From positions 61,196-125,195 of the forward strand of contig JAPOYJ010000020.1 in the NCBI GenBank assembly GCA_026706635.1: 64,000 nt of DNA, read 5' to 3'. The stretch's first letter is position 1, and every line of letters starts with the position of its first letter. Under the pieces are notes generated by a model. That model was not told where the DNA came from, did not search any database, and saw nothing but the letters and a program-made list of their open reading frames with translations. The position numbers and the translations under genes are program-made. The DNA comes from Gemmatimonadota bacterium. Its GTDB lineage: Bacteria; Gemmatimonadota; Gemmatimonadetes; Longimicrobiales; Gaopeijiaceae. Of this stretch, positions 27,359 through 34,925 are shown one piece after another.

Positions 27359-27775
27359 TCAGCGCGAGTCTCCGTTCCCGTCCTCGATCTCGACCAGATG
27401 CAGACTCGGCCCGGCCAGGGTGCGCCCCTTTACCCTAACGTCCAGCGCGTAGCGCCCCGGCATCGGGAAGACCACATCCTCGATCGGCATCACTAGCTGG
27501 GTCCTGGCAGGGGGCCGGCCAGCGGGGGCCGGAGTGACCTCGGACTGTCCCTCGAGGGTGAGTGTCGGTCGACCCTCTGGATCGCGCACATCCACGCGGA
27601 AGTTGTGCCGCCCGTGGTCGTCGCGGTCCCACTCCAGCACGAGGACGAGCGTGATCGCGTCCTGGCAGGCCGGAAAGCCGGGCGCGTAGAGGTCGTGGAA
27701 GACGCCCCGCAGGTCGAGCTTTCCGTCGGGCGTGGTGGTGACTCGGTCGCAGAGCGCGGCTATGAGGATCCTCAT
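27359..27775 (-). CDS. DUF6941 family protein
   Basis: 138 residues. Starts MRILIAALCDRVTTTPDGKLDLRG and continues with GVFHDLYAPGFPAC, VLVLEW, FRVDVRDPEGRP: a small all-beta domain seen as a stand-alone cytoplasmic protein in many bacteria and of unknown function. No signal peptide. Start ATG is well supported by the conserved first residues. Confidence 0.65.
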   Translation of the reverse strand: MRILIAALCDRVTTTPDGKLDLRGVFHDLYAPGFPACQDAITLVLVLEWDRDDHGRHNFRVDVRDPEGRPTLTLEGQSEVTPAPAGRPPARTQLVMPIEDVVFPMPGRYALDVRVKGRTLAGPSLHLVEIEDGNGDSR

Positions 27776-27784
27776 GGGCTACGA

Positions 27785-28160
27785 TACACGTTTGCTCCCG
27801 GGCAGACCAACGGAGGAGAGGGGGAGCTTCCACCTGACCGGGGTTGCCGAGGGCCTGTACGCCCTCCGCGCCGATCGTGTGGGTTACCGGGGTGCCGCCG
27901 TCGAAGTGATCGTGGGGGCCGAGAGCGCACGGCACCCGACGGCCGGGTCGCACGCAGACGAAAAAGGGCTACTGGGTATGGCCCCAGTGTGTCCGGACCG
28001 TCGTCTACGGCACCGCGTACGGCCTCTCGTACCACTCCTCAAAGGGTGCGTCCACCGCGATCGCGCAGAACCTGCCCTCGAACCCACCCCGGAGGTGCAC
28101 CTTTCCCGACCACCAAGACCGCAGGTACTTGGGCGTCGAGCGCCAGGTCGACTTCGCACT
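27785..28160 (+). pseudogene. Remnant of a regulatory-like-domain protein
   Basis: Two protein-like stretches in different frames. The first contains GSFHLTGVAEGLYALRADR and VGYRGAAVEVIVG, typical of a carboxypeptidase-regulatory-like beta domain. The second (from about 27960) reads TVVYGTAYGLSYHSSKG and CTFPDHQDRRYLGVERQV and runs into the repeat at 28160. There is no clear start or stop. Probably decayed and cut by the repeat. Confidence 0.45.
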
Positions 28161-28331
28161 CGCTACCGGCCCGAGGAGCAACGCCGAGCGAAGCCACGGG
28201 TATGCGAATTGTAAACCACGGGTTACAAAATGTAAATCATACATTGCAGTGCGGGGAGACGAGCGAAGCGGTCCAGCGGGGATGCAGCGCTGCTCGAATG
28301 CCGTGGGAGGTTTGTCCACGGGCTGCGCTAG
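28160..28331 (-). repeat. Dispersed repeat, long form
   Basis: CGCTACCGGCCCGAGGAGCA, palindromes TGTAAACCACGGGTTACA and TGTAAATCATACATTGCA, GAGCGAAGCGGTCCAGCGGG, and right end TTGTCCACGGGCTGCGCTAG. Complete except for the first CTAGCAG. Lies about 95 bases before the IS630 copy. Confidence 0.85.
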
Positions 28332-28426
28332 AGGCCGGACATACGACAGTACCTGGCCAGACTGCCACCAACCCGCATCCTGAGTCATGCTTGCCCACCC
28401 GGGAGGGTCCACATAGGAACTGCTTG

Positions 28427-29598
28427 TGTCGTGTCCCGTAAGTATAGTGACATAATGACGGGAACGGGGTATCTTTCTCTCCATCCACCCGAACGAGGGA
28501 GAGGCCGATGCCCCGGGGACGTCCGTTGAAGGCGCTCGAAGTCGACCAGGGCGCCCGCGAGGAGCTCCAGTCGCTTGTCCGTTCGCGCAGCCTGCCCGCC
28601 GGGCTGGCGCGGCGTGCCGAGATCGTGCTTCTGTGCGCCGACGGCCTGGACAACCAGGTGGTCGCCGAGAGGGTGCGCACCAGCCGCCAGACGGTCGGCA
28701 AGTGGCGCGAGCGCTTTCGAACGCGGGGCCTGATGGGCCTGTACGACGAACGCAGGCCGGGAAGGCCGCGCTCCATCGAGAACGACGAACTCATGGCGCT
28801 GCTGCGAAGGACGCTCGATACCAGGCCCCCCGGCGGCGGCACGCACTGGACTTGCCGCACCATGGCCGACGCCACGGGGATCTCGAAGTCCGCGGTCCAC
28901 CGCCTCTGGAGAGCGTTCGACATCCTGCCTCACCGGCAGAGGCACTTCAAGCTCTCCATCGATCCGTTCTTCGCCGAGAAGGTTCGCGATATCGTCGGGC
29001 TCTACCTCAACCCGCCCGACCACGCGATGGTGCTCTGCGTGGACGAGAAGAGCCAGACGCAGGCACCGGAGCGAACCCAGCCCCTGCTACCCCTCGGGCT
29101 CGGATACGTCGAGGGCGTCACGCACGGATACATCCGTCACGGCACCACCACCCTCCTCGCCGCGCTGGATGTCGCCACTGGCCGGGTCCTCGCCCAGTGC
29201 AAGGCGCGCCACCGCCACCAGGAGTTCCTGAGCTTCCTCAGGCATATCGACGCCAACGTCCCCCCCGATCTGGGCATCCACCTCGTCGTCGACAACTACA
29301 GCACCCACAAGCATGCCAAGGTCAAGCGCTGGCTCGCGGCCCGGCCTCGCTACCACATCCACTCTACTCCCACCTATTCCTCCTGGATCAACCGGGTCGA
29401 GATCTGGTTCGACATCGTCACCCAGAAGGCCATCCGCCGCGGCTCCTTCTCCTCCGTCACCCAGCTCAGAGAGAAGATCCTCCGCTTCACCGACCACTAC
29501 AACGACTCAGGCACGCGGCCCTTCATGTGGACCGCCACCGGGGACTCCATCCTTCATGAGATCCAGAGATTATGTACAGATATCTCTGGGACACGACA
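28427..29598 (+). mobile_element. IS630-family insertion sequence
   Basis: About 1.17 kb. Terminal inverted repeats begin TGTCGTGTCCC at both ends and continue imperfectly to an ACATAA block (left 28427 on; right ending 29598). One transposase gene inside. The expected TA target duplication is not visible: the left flank is CTTG, the right flank GCAGCCCGTGG, i.e. repeat sequence without its CTA. Confidence 0.88.
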
Positions 29599-29638
29599 GC
29601 AGCCCGTGGACAAACCCTCCTGTGGAGGCCGTAACTGA
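28508..29638 (+). CDS. IS630-family transposase
   Basis: 376 residues as read. N-terminal helix-turn-helix (NQVVAERVRTSRQTVGKWRE), then the DDE domain: MVLCVDEKSQTQA, HLVVDNYSTHKHAK and SSWINRVEIWF, with about 35 residues between the second D and E. Preceded by GAGGGAGAGGCCG. The frame crosses the right terminal repeat and ends in repeat-derived residues (QPVDKPSCGGRN), so the last 15 or so residues are not native. Appears intact and possibly active. Confidence 0.92.
   Translation: MPRGRPLKALEVDQGAREELQSLVRSRSLPAGLARRAEIVLLCADGLDNQVVAERVRTSRQTVGKWRERFRTRGLMGLYDERRPGRPRSIENDELMALLRRTLDTRPPGGGTHWTCRTMADATGISKSAVHRLWRAFDILPHRQRHFKLSIDPFFAEKVRDIVGLYLNPPDHAMVLCVDEKSQTQAPERTQPLLPLGLGYVEGVTHGYIRHGTTTLLAALDVATGRVLAQCKARHRHQEFLSFLRHIDANVPPDLGIHLVVDNYSTHKHAKVKRWLAARPRYHIHSTPTYSSWINRVEIWFDIVTQKAIRRGSFSSVTQLREKILRFTDHYNDSGTRPFMWTATGDSILHEIQRLCTDISGTRQQPVDKPSCGGRN
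29599..29620 (+). repeat. Repeat fragment at the IS630 right end
   Basis: GCAGCCCGTGGACAAACC: the left end of the dispersed repeat, directly abutting the IS right terminal repeat and cut off after about 20 bases. Confidence 0.8.
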
Positions 29639-30303
29639 CTGGCACCCTCTCGCCCTCTACCGAGGACTATTTGAAGGCGGTCTACGCCCTCAGCGGGGAT
29701 GGACGCGCCGCTGGCACGAGCGACATCGCCCGTGCGCTCGGTGTCACGCCCGCCTCGGTCAGCGGCATGGTGCGCCGCCTCGCCGACAGCGGCCTGGTGC
29801 GCCACGAGCCCTACCGAGGGGTGACCCTCACCGACGAGGGGAGGCTCAAGGCGCTAGGGGTGCTGAGAAGGCACCGCATCCTGGAGACCTTCCTCGTGGA
29901 GCGCCTCGGGTACCGCTGGGACGACGTGCACCTCGAGGCGGAGCGACTCGAGCATGCGGCGTCCGAACGCCTGATCGACCGCATGGAGGAGGCGCTGGGC
30001 CGACCTGCGACCGATCCCCATGGTGCCCCTATTCCCACCCGTGCGGGGACGATTGCGGCTTTGCCCAGCCGCACTCTGGACCAGGCCCCGGCCGGGAGGC
30101 GGATAGTGGTGCGGGCCGTACCGGAGAGTGACCCCCGCCGCCTAGCGGAGCTCGAGGCAATCGGGCTGGTCCCAGGTGCCATGGCAGTGGTGCAGGGGGA
30201 GAGCCGGGAGCCGCCCGGGGTGATCGTTCGCATGGCCGAGGGCAGCCAGGAGCACGCGATCGCCAGGCGGGTGGCCTCCAAGGTGATGGTCGCCGAGGCG
30301 TGA
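29635..30303 (+). CDS. DtxR/MntR-family metal-dependent regulator
   Basis: About 222 residues. N-terminal winged helix (STEDYLKAVYALS, SVSGMVRRLADSGLVRHE), metal-binding and dimerisation domain (LETFLVERLGYRWDDVHLEAERLEH) and a C-terminal FeoA/SH3-like domain. Controls iron or manganese uptake in the family. In frame there is no ATG or GTG before TEDYLKA: upstream is TAA, then CTG at 29635 with GGAGG six bases before it. CTG is the best start; a TTG at 29671 would remove conserved residues. The IS and repeat just upstream have probably replaced the original start. Confidence 0.8.
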   Translation: MTGTLSPSTEDYLKAVYALSGDGRAAGTSDIARALGVTPASVSGMVRRLADSGLVRHEPYRGVTLTDEGRLKALGVLRRHRILETFLVERLGYRWDDVHLEAERLEHAASERLIDRMEEALGRPATDPHGAPIPTRAGTIAALPSRTLDQAPAGRRIVVRAVPESDPRRLAELEAIGLVPGAMAVVQGESREPPGVIVRMAEGSQEHAIARRVASKVMVAEA

Positions 30304-30337
30304 GCTCCGGAGGGGAGTAGCTCGCGATCCATGCTCG

Positions 30338-30440
30338 AGCAGCCCGGGACCAACCTCCCACGGCAGGAGCAGCGCTGCATCTCCGCTGGACCGCTTCGTC
30401 GCTCTCGGTGCTCGCGCGAGATTATCCGCGGACTTGCCAG
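30338..30440 (+). repeat. Dispersed repeat, short form
   Basis: CGAGCAGCCCGGGACCAACC, CATCTCCGCTGGACCGCTTC, then TCGGTGCTCGCGCGAGATTA and right end TCCGCGGACTTGCCAG. Downstream of the DtxR gene. No gene lies between it and the next copy. Confidence 0.8.
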
Positions 30441-30497
30441 CCGCGGGCAGAGTTGTTGTCGGCGCGCACCTTGGGCATCTTCAGGAGGCTGTCACCC

Positions 30498-30603
30498 CTA
30501 GCAGCCCGTGGACAGACCTCCCACGGCGTTCGAGGCGCGTCGCATCTCCGTTGGAGCGCTTCGCGCCTCTCGGCGCTCGCGCGAGACTATCCGCGGACTG
30601 CTG
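30498..30603 (+). repeat. Dispersed repeat, short form
   Basis: CTAGCAGCCCGTGGACAGAC at the left and CTATCCGCGGACTGCTGG at the right, ends mutually inverted. Complete 106-bp example of the short form, lying just before the cysteine-rich gene. Confidence 0.88.
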
Positions 30604-30631
30604 GAACCCGCAACGGGAAGGAAGCCGACCG

Positions 30632-30982
30632 ATGTTGGCAGACATCTTGAACTGGTATCTGCATTCGGTTTCGGCCTTCTGGGGAGATGTCCTGCGCCTC
30701 GGTGTCCTTCAGATCCTCCTGGTGGTCCTGGCATTCTGGTGGCTAGCCGGGCGAGGGCGCTGCTGCTGCGGGCTCTCCGGGTGGATTGGCCGCTGGTGCG
30801 CGAAGAGCTCGACAGATGGCGGATCCTGCGCCGAGGAGTGCTGCGCACGCTGCTGCTGCCGCGCGAAGAGGTGTTGCTGCCGCGATCGCGATCAGGGTGG
30901 CGAGGCCGACGAGTACTGCACGGAGGGCACTTGCTCTGAGGCCACCGACGACGATCCTGGGCCAGAGGACGACGGACCCTAG
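30632..30982 (+). CDS. Small cysteine-rich membrane protein, novel
   Basis: 116 residues from ATG 30632, preceded by GGGAAGGAAG. One membrane segment (about 21-40, VLQILLVVLAFWWLAG) is followed by a basic region with 15 cysteines, several in triplets (GRCCCG, ARCCCRAKRCCCR), and an acidic tail (SEATDDDPGPEDDGP). Cysteine clusters suggest metal or Fe-S binding or palmitoyl-like modification, but no known pattern is met. Family not recognised. The TAG stop is from the adjacent repeat. It may form an operon with nothing: both sides are repeats. Confidence 0.5.
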   Translation: MLADILNWYLHSVSAFWGDVLRLGVLQILLVVLAFWWLAGRGRCCCGLSGWIGRWCAKSSTDGGSCAEECCARCCCRAKRCCCRDRDQGGEADEYCTEGTCSEATDDDPGPEDDGP

Positions 30983-31102
30983 CGGCTTGCGGACAGGCCT
31001 CCCGCGGCAGGGGCCATGGCAGGAGCACCGCTGCATCCCCACTGGACCCCTTCGTGCTTCGCCGCTCTCGGTGCTCGCGCGAGATTATCCACGGACTGCT
31101 AG
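30979..31102 (+). repeat. Dispersed repeat, short form, between convergent genes
   Basis: CTAGCGGCTTGCGGACAGGC at the left, GCTCGCGCGAGATTATCCAC and GGACTGCTAG at the right. Left TAG ends the cysteine-rich gene; right TAG, read backwards, ends the CDP-alcohol transferase gene. Confidence 0.88.
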
Positions 31103-31836
31103 CTCTCCAACCTCCTGGCGACCCAGACGGTACGATAGACTGCCGTCCCGATTGTCCCCGCCGCGGCGAGGAGGAGCACCCACTTCAGGAGGGTGCCCTG
31201 GCTCTGGCCGAGCATCTCGGATCCCCATCCGTCCAGGATTCCGCCGAAACCGACGAGGAGCAGCCTCTCGGCCCGCTGCATGATCCCCGCGGTGCAGAGC
31301 ACCCCCTGGCTCTCGCCCCGGGCGCGCGTGTAGCTGACGAGGAGCGACCCCCCGAGCGCCGCAGCTGTGGCGACGGCACCGAAGACCGAGTCGCGGTAGG
31401 CCGCGGCGAGCCCCACGAATACCGCCACCTCGGCGAAGCGGTCGAGCGTGGAGTCGAGAAAGGCCCCCCGGGGGGACGCCACCCCCTGAGCCCTGGCGAC
31501 GCGGCCGTCGAGCGCGTCGGCGACGCCGCTGAGCAGGACGGCCCACCCGGCAAGCGCGAAGCGGCCATTCACGAAGAGGACACCCGCCGCGATTCCGAAG
31601 CCCACGCCAGCGAGGTTGTAGAAGAGCGGCGTCAGGCCCACCGCCAGCGAGAGCCTCTCGATCGGCCTCACGGCCCAGTAGAACCATCGCCGCGCGAACG
31701 ACCCCAGGAGGAGCTTGCCCCGGATGCCGGACTCCAGCTGGTCGACTGCGCGCCGAGCCGGGCTAGCGGCAAAGGCGAACATGCTAAGTACCGCAGCCCC
31801 CGCCACGTACAGGAGTACCGCGATCTCGTTCCTCAT
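31099..31836 (-). CDS. CDP-alcohol phosphatidyltransferase
   Basis: 245 residues with five or six membrane helices. The active-site motif D-G-x2-A-R-x8-G-x3-D-x3-D is complete in DALDGRVARAQGVASPRG plus AFLDSTLDR. Condenses CDP-diacylglycerol with an alcohol such as glycerol-3-phosphate or inositol-phosphate to make phospholipid. The alcohol cannot be told from sequence. ATGA overlap with the Tam41-like gene upstream implies coupled synthesis; that gene should supply CDP-diacylglycerol. The stop is in the repeat. Confidence 0.88.
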   Translation of the reverse strand: MRNEIAVLLYVAGAAVLSMFAFAASPARRAVDQLESGIRGKLLLGSFARRWFYWAVRPIERLSLAVGLTPLFYNLAGVGFGIAAGVLFVNGRFALAGWAVLLSGVADALDGRVARAQGVASPRGAFLDSTLDRFAEVAVFVGLAAAYRDSVFGAVATAAALGGSLLVSYTRARGESQGVLCTAGIMQRAERLLLVGFGGILDGWGSEMLGQSQGTLLKWVLLLAAAGTIGTAVYRTVWVARRLES

Positions 31837-32816
31837 GCGCCGGGCGTGTGCGCCGAAGTCGCCGCTCCGGGGTCCTCCGGGCGGCCGGACCCGCGTGCGC
31901 GGCGCAGCAGCCGTATGGTCCTGGGGAGGAGAAACGGAACCGGCAGACGACGCTCGATCCGGGTTAGTTGGACGGCAATTCCGGTGCGCCGCTCGACCTT
32001 GTGCACCAGGTACCCGAGCCAGTTGTCGAAGGTGACCATGTACTTGAGCCAGCGAAGCGTCGCGGACGCCTTGCTCCACCCGAAGTACACCTTCAGTCGG
32101 ATCCTGGCGAGCGTCGAGGTGCCGCGGACGGACTGGTAGCGGTCCCCGCCAGCGCGCACGAGCGCACCGCTCTGGGCCAGCTCCTCCAGTATCGGGGCAA
32201 GTGTCGCACGGAGAGTATCGCGCTGCGCCTCGTGGACCACCCGCGCCCGACCGCTCGTCTCGGGGCGGATTTCGCCCGCGTACGACACCTCGAGCATGCG
32301 CCGGCAGAAGTCGTCGGCGGTGAAGGGTCCGTCGATGAAGGGCAGCGTCCAATTCGGGGCGTCCCGGCGCGCCCACCGCACGCGCGAGTGCACCCAGGCC
32401 ACGGTTTCGTCGTCGCGCCCGTAGAGCACCGCCACCCTCTGGACAAGCCTGCCGACGCAGAAGTGATCCCTCCTCCGCGCGCCCATCTCCCGGTCGAAGT
32501 GCCTCCTGGAGAGCACGACGCACTTGGCCAGCTCACCTGAGCCGTCGGCGTCCGTGAAAGCTATCACGTTGGGGGCCAGCACCCAGTTGGCGACGGCTAG
32601 GACGGTGCCGCTTCGCGACGTCCGACCGCACGCCGCAAGGGCACGGTAGAAGCGCCGGTACCCGTCGACGACGACCACCAGGTCGTAGGCGCTGTGCCGG
32701 TTCGGATCGGCGTCGAAGAGCCGGGAACCGTACCCGAGCACCGCGACGACGGAGTCGCCTCCCTCGCCCCGCAGCTGAGCCGCCAGGCTGCGCATCCGCG
32801 GCGGTCCCTCCCTCAA
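31833..32816 (-). CDS. Tam41-like CDP-diacylglycerol synthase (putative)
   Basis: 327 residues. A nucleotidyltransferase core: VVAVLGYGSRLFDAD followed by AYDLVVVVDG, then KCVVLSRRHF, GRLVQRVAVL and MLEVSYAGEIR. The order and spacing match mitochondrial Tam41 (YGS, LDF-VFTVDD, KYGVIS, AGRLQKPV, AGLSYSGDFR from memory of the human protein). Tam41 makes CDP-diacylglycerol from phosphatidic acid and CTP. Context fits exactly: PlsC makes phosphatidic acid upstream, CDP-alcohol transferase uses CDP-DAG downstream, and all three overlap by four bases. Alternative: another nucleotidyltransferase. Confidence 0.68.
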   Translation of the reverse strand: MREGPPRMRSLAAQLRGEGGDSVVAVLGYGSRLFDADPNRHSAYDLVVVVDGYRRFYRALAACGRTSRSGTVLAVANWVLAPNVIAFTDADGSGELAKCVVLSRRHFDREMGARRRDHFCVGRLVQRVAVLYGRDDETVAWVHSRVRWARRDAPNWTLPFIDGPFTADDFCRRMLEVSYAGEIRPETSGRARVVHEAQRDTLRATLAPILEELAQSGALVRAGGDRYQSVRGTSTLARIRLKVYFGWSKASATLRWLKYMVTFDNWLGYLVHKVERRTGIAVQLTRIERRLPVPFLLPRTIRLLRRARGSGRPEDPGAATSAHTPGA

Positions 32817-33586
32817 GGAGCCGCACCTTCAGGGGCGCGTATCTCGTCGAGCATGCCGGTCATCACACTACGCATCTCGCCTATGAACGGCCGTGGGTCG
32901 TCGCTCGGGGAGGGCGAGCGGTACGGCCCATTGGTCCTGGCCGCAACGCGGATCGACGAGACGTTGCCGACGAGATCCTTCAGCCGCTGGCACTTCCAGA
33001 GCCCGTCCACCACCACGACGTAGACCTGCCAGCGACGCGCCCTTAGGATCGTGGTGAGCCCGAGCGGCTTGAAGCGCCCGATCCGACCGTTCCTGGTGCG
33101 CGTCCCCTCCGGGTAGATGGCTAGCGGGTGCGCCGTCGAGGCCGCCTCCTGCCGGAGCGCTGCGATCGACTCTTCGGTGGTGTTGGCGGGGTCGACAAGC
33201 GGGTACCGGTAGAGCCTGACCATGTGCGAGATCGTGGGGGCTCCCGCAGCGTAGCGGGCTCGAGTGACGATCTTCGGGTAGACGCCGCGCATCGAGCAAA
33301 CCAGGATCAGGATGTCGAGCAGCGACTGGTGGTTCATCAGGACCAGGACGCCGGGCTCGGCAGGGATGGGTCCCGGCAGCTCGATGGTGGCCCCGCCAAG
33401 TCGGCGGAGAATGGCGACGGCCAGCAGCGACCCGTAGAGCTGCCAGAGCGTGAGGAGGCGCACCGAGCGCGCGGGCGGGAGGATCCGCGACAGTGGCGCG
33501 ATGGCTAGGCGCTGCACCACGCCGATCAGGGGCACAACAACTCCCAGCACAGCTAGAGCCGCGATACCGCGAGGGTTCAACGTCAC
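32813..33586 (-). CDS. plsC: 1-acyl-glycerol-3-phosphate acyltransferase
   Basis: 257 residues. N-terminal membrane segment, then the acyltransferase motifs NHQSLLD (H-x4-D) and YPEGTRTRNG. Acylates lysophosphatidic acid to phosphatidic acid at the inner membrane. First gene of a three-gene overlapping operon with the Tam41-like and CDP-alcohol genes. GTG start at 33586; the divergent sphingoid-base gene starts only 46 bases away. Confidence 0.87.
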   Translation of the reverse strand: MTLNPRGIAALAVLGVVVPLIGVVQRLAIAPLSRILPPARSVRLLTLWQLYGSLLAVAILRRLGGATIELPGPIPAEPGVLVLMNHQSLLDILILVCSMRGVYPKIVTRARYAAGAPTISHMVRLYRYPLVDPANTTEESIAALRQEAASTAHPLAIYPEGTRTRNGRIGRFKPLGLTTILRARRWQVYVVVVDGLWKCQRLKDLVGNVSSIRVAARTNGPYRSPSPSDDPRPFIGEMRSVMTGMLDEIRAPEGAAP

Positions 33587-33595
33587 TCCTCATTG

Positions 33596-33632
33596 TTGGA
33601 CTTGTGGGGCTGTCGTAAGATACTAGAGACAA
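33596..33632 (+). promoter_or_regulatory. Promoter of the serine palmitoyltransferase-like gene
   Basis: TTGGAC (33596-33601), 17-base spacer, GATACT (33619-33624), then eight bases to the ATG. Initiation about seven bases after the -10 would give a leaderless or nearly leaderless mRNA. The 46-bp divergent spacer leaves little other room. Confidence 0.5.
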
Positions 33633-34925
33633 ATGAGTACCGCCCGCACCGCCCCCAGTCCGACCCCCGTCGACCGACTCCGCGACTACGACTACACCAA
33701 CTTCTACTTCGGGGCCGGCAGCGAACCCTTCGGGATCCTAGAGCCCTTCGGCGAGTGGTGGCGGGACGCCGAATTCGGGAGTGGGTACTACCTCTATTCG
33801 CTGCCGATGGAGTCCGCCCCCTCCGTCCGCGTCGCGATCGACGACCCGAAGCGGGGGGAGTCGCTCGAGGGGCTGATCAACTTCGCCTCGTACAACTACC
33901 TGGGGATCTCCTACAGGCCGGAGGTGATCGAAGCCGTCTGCGACGGGGTGCGCAAGTACGGCGCGGGGGCATCGGGGTCGCCGATCCTCTCCGGGTCGAT
34001 GGATCTGCACAAGGCCTTCGAGCACGAGATCGCAGACTTCAAGGGGAAGGAGGCGGCGCTGATCTTCCCCTCGGGATACAGCGCCAACGTCGGCGTGATT
34101 GCCGGCCTCATGCGTCCCGGCGACCTGATCGTCGCCGACAAGCTGGCCCACGCGAGCATCGTGGACGGGATGATCCTCTCCAAGGCCACCTCGCGCTTCT
34201 TTCGTCACAACGACCCGGACGACCTGGACCGGAAGCTGGAGGGGTTCCCAGGCAAGAAGCTCGTGGTCGTAGAGGGGGTGTACTCGATGGACGGCGACCT
34301 TGCCGACCTGCCCGAGATCCTGGAGGTGTGCCGCAGGCACGGCGCCCGCCTCATGATCGACGAGGCGCACTCGACCTTCGTGTACGGCTCGAACGGTCGG
34401 GGGGTCGCCGAGCACTTCGGGCTCGACGAAGAGGTCGACATCCACCTTGGGACCTTTTCCAAGAGCCTGGGGGCGCTTGGGGGATTCGTCGCGGGACGCA
34501 GGGAGCTGATCTGGTATCTGCGCGGCTTCGCCCGCGCCCGCGTATTCTCGTGCGCGCTTCCCCCGGGAGTGGTGGCGGGTCTGCGCAAGGCGCTCGCGAT
34601 CGCGGCCAACGAGCCGGAGCTGCGCGAGACGCTCTGGGACAACGCCCGGTACATGCACTCCCTCCTTGCGGAGAGACAGGTGGACGTGGGCGACTCGACC
34701 TCGCAGGTGATATCGATCATGATCCGCGACGACGCGGGCATATTCCAGATCGCCGAAGAGCTGCTGCACGCTGGCGTCTACATGAACCCAATCCGCTACC
34801 CCGCTGTCGGCAAGCACAAGTCGCGCTTCCGCATGTCGGTCTCTGCGGCGCACACGCGGGCCGACCTGGAGGAGGGAGCCGAGATAATCACGACCATTCT
34901 CAGGAAGCACGGGAAATGCCCCTGA
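33633..34925 (+). CDS. spt: Serine palmitoyltransferase-like alpha-oxoamine synthase
   Basis: 430 residues. PLP-dependent fold I: NFASYNYLGIS, GSPILSGSMDLHKAFE, DEAHSTFVYGSNGRG and the PLP lysine in GTFSKSLGALGGF. Members condense an acyl-CoA with an amino acid. The N-terminal stretch of about 75 residues before NFASYNYLG (YDYTNFYFGAGSEPFGI) is like sphingolipid-type enzymes rather than 8-amino-7-oxononanoate synthase, and the lipid gene context supports serine palmitoyltransferase; a KBL or BioF role is less likely. Divergent from plsC; overlaps the next gene by ten bases. Confidence 0.75.
   Translation: MSTARTAPSPTPVDRLRDYDYTNFYFGAGSEPFGILEPFGEWWRDAEFGSGYYLYSLPMESAPSVRVAIDDPKRGESLEGLINFASYNYLGISYRPEVIEAVCDGVRKYGAGASGSPILSGSMDLHKAFEHEIADFKGKEAALIFPSGYSANVGVIAGLMRPGDLIVADKLAHASIVDGMILSKATSRFFRHNDPDDLDRKLEGFPGKKLVVVEGVYSMDGDLADLPEILEVCRRHGARLMIDEAHSTFVYGSNGRGVAEHFGLDEEVDIHLGTFSKSLGALGGFVAGRRELIWYLRGFARARVFSCALPPGVVAGLRKALAIAANEPELRETLWDNARYMHSLLAERQVDVGDSTSQVISIMIRDDAGIFQIAEELLHAGVYMNPIRYPAVGKHKSRFRMSVSAAHTRADLEEGAEIITTILRKHGKCP

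Noticed and set aside
28427..29598. TA target-site duplication of the IS630 copy
   Set aside because: Flanks are CTTG and GCAG; no TA duplication can be shown, so none is claimed.
33633..34925. 8-amino-7-oxononanoate synthase (biotin pathway)
   Set aside because: No bio genes nearby; the N-terminal extension and lipid context fit a serine palmitoyltransferase-like enzyme better, though this is not proved.
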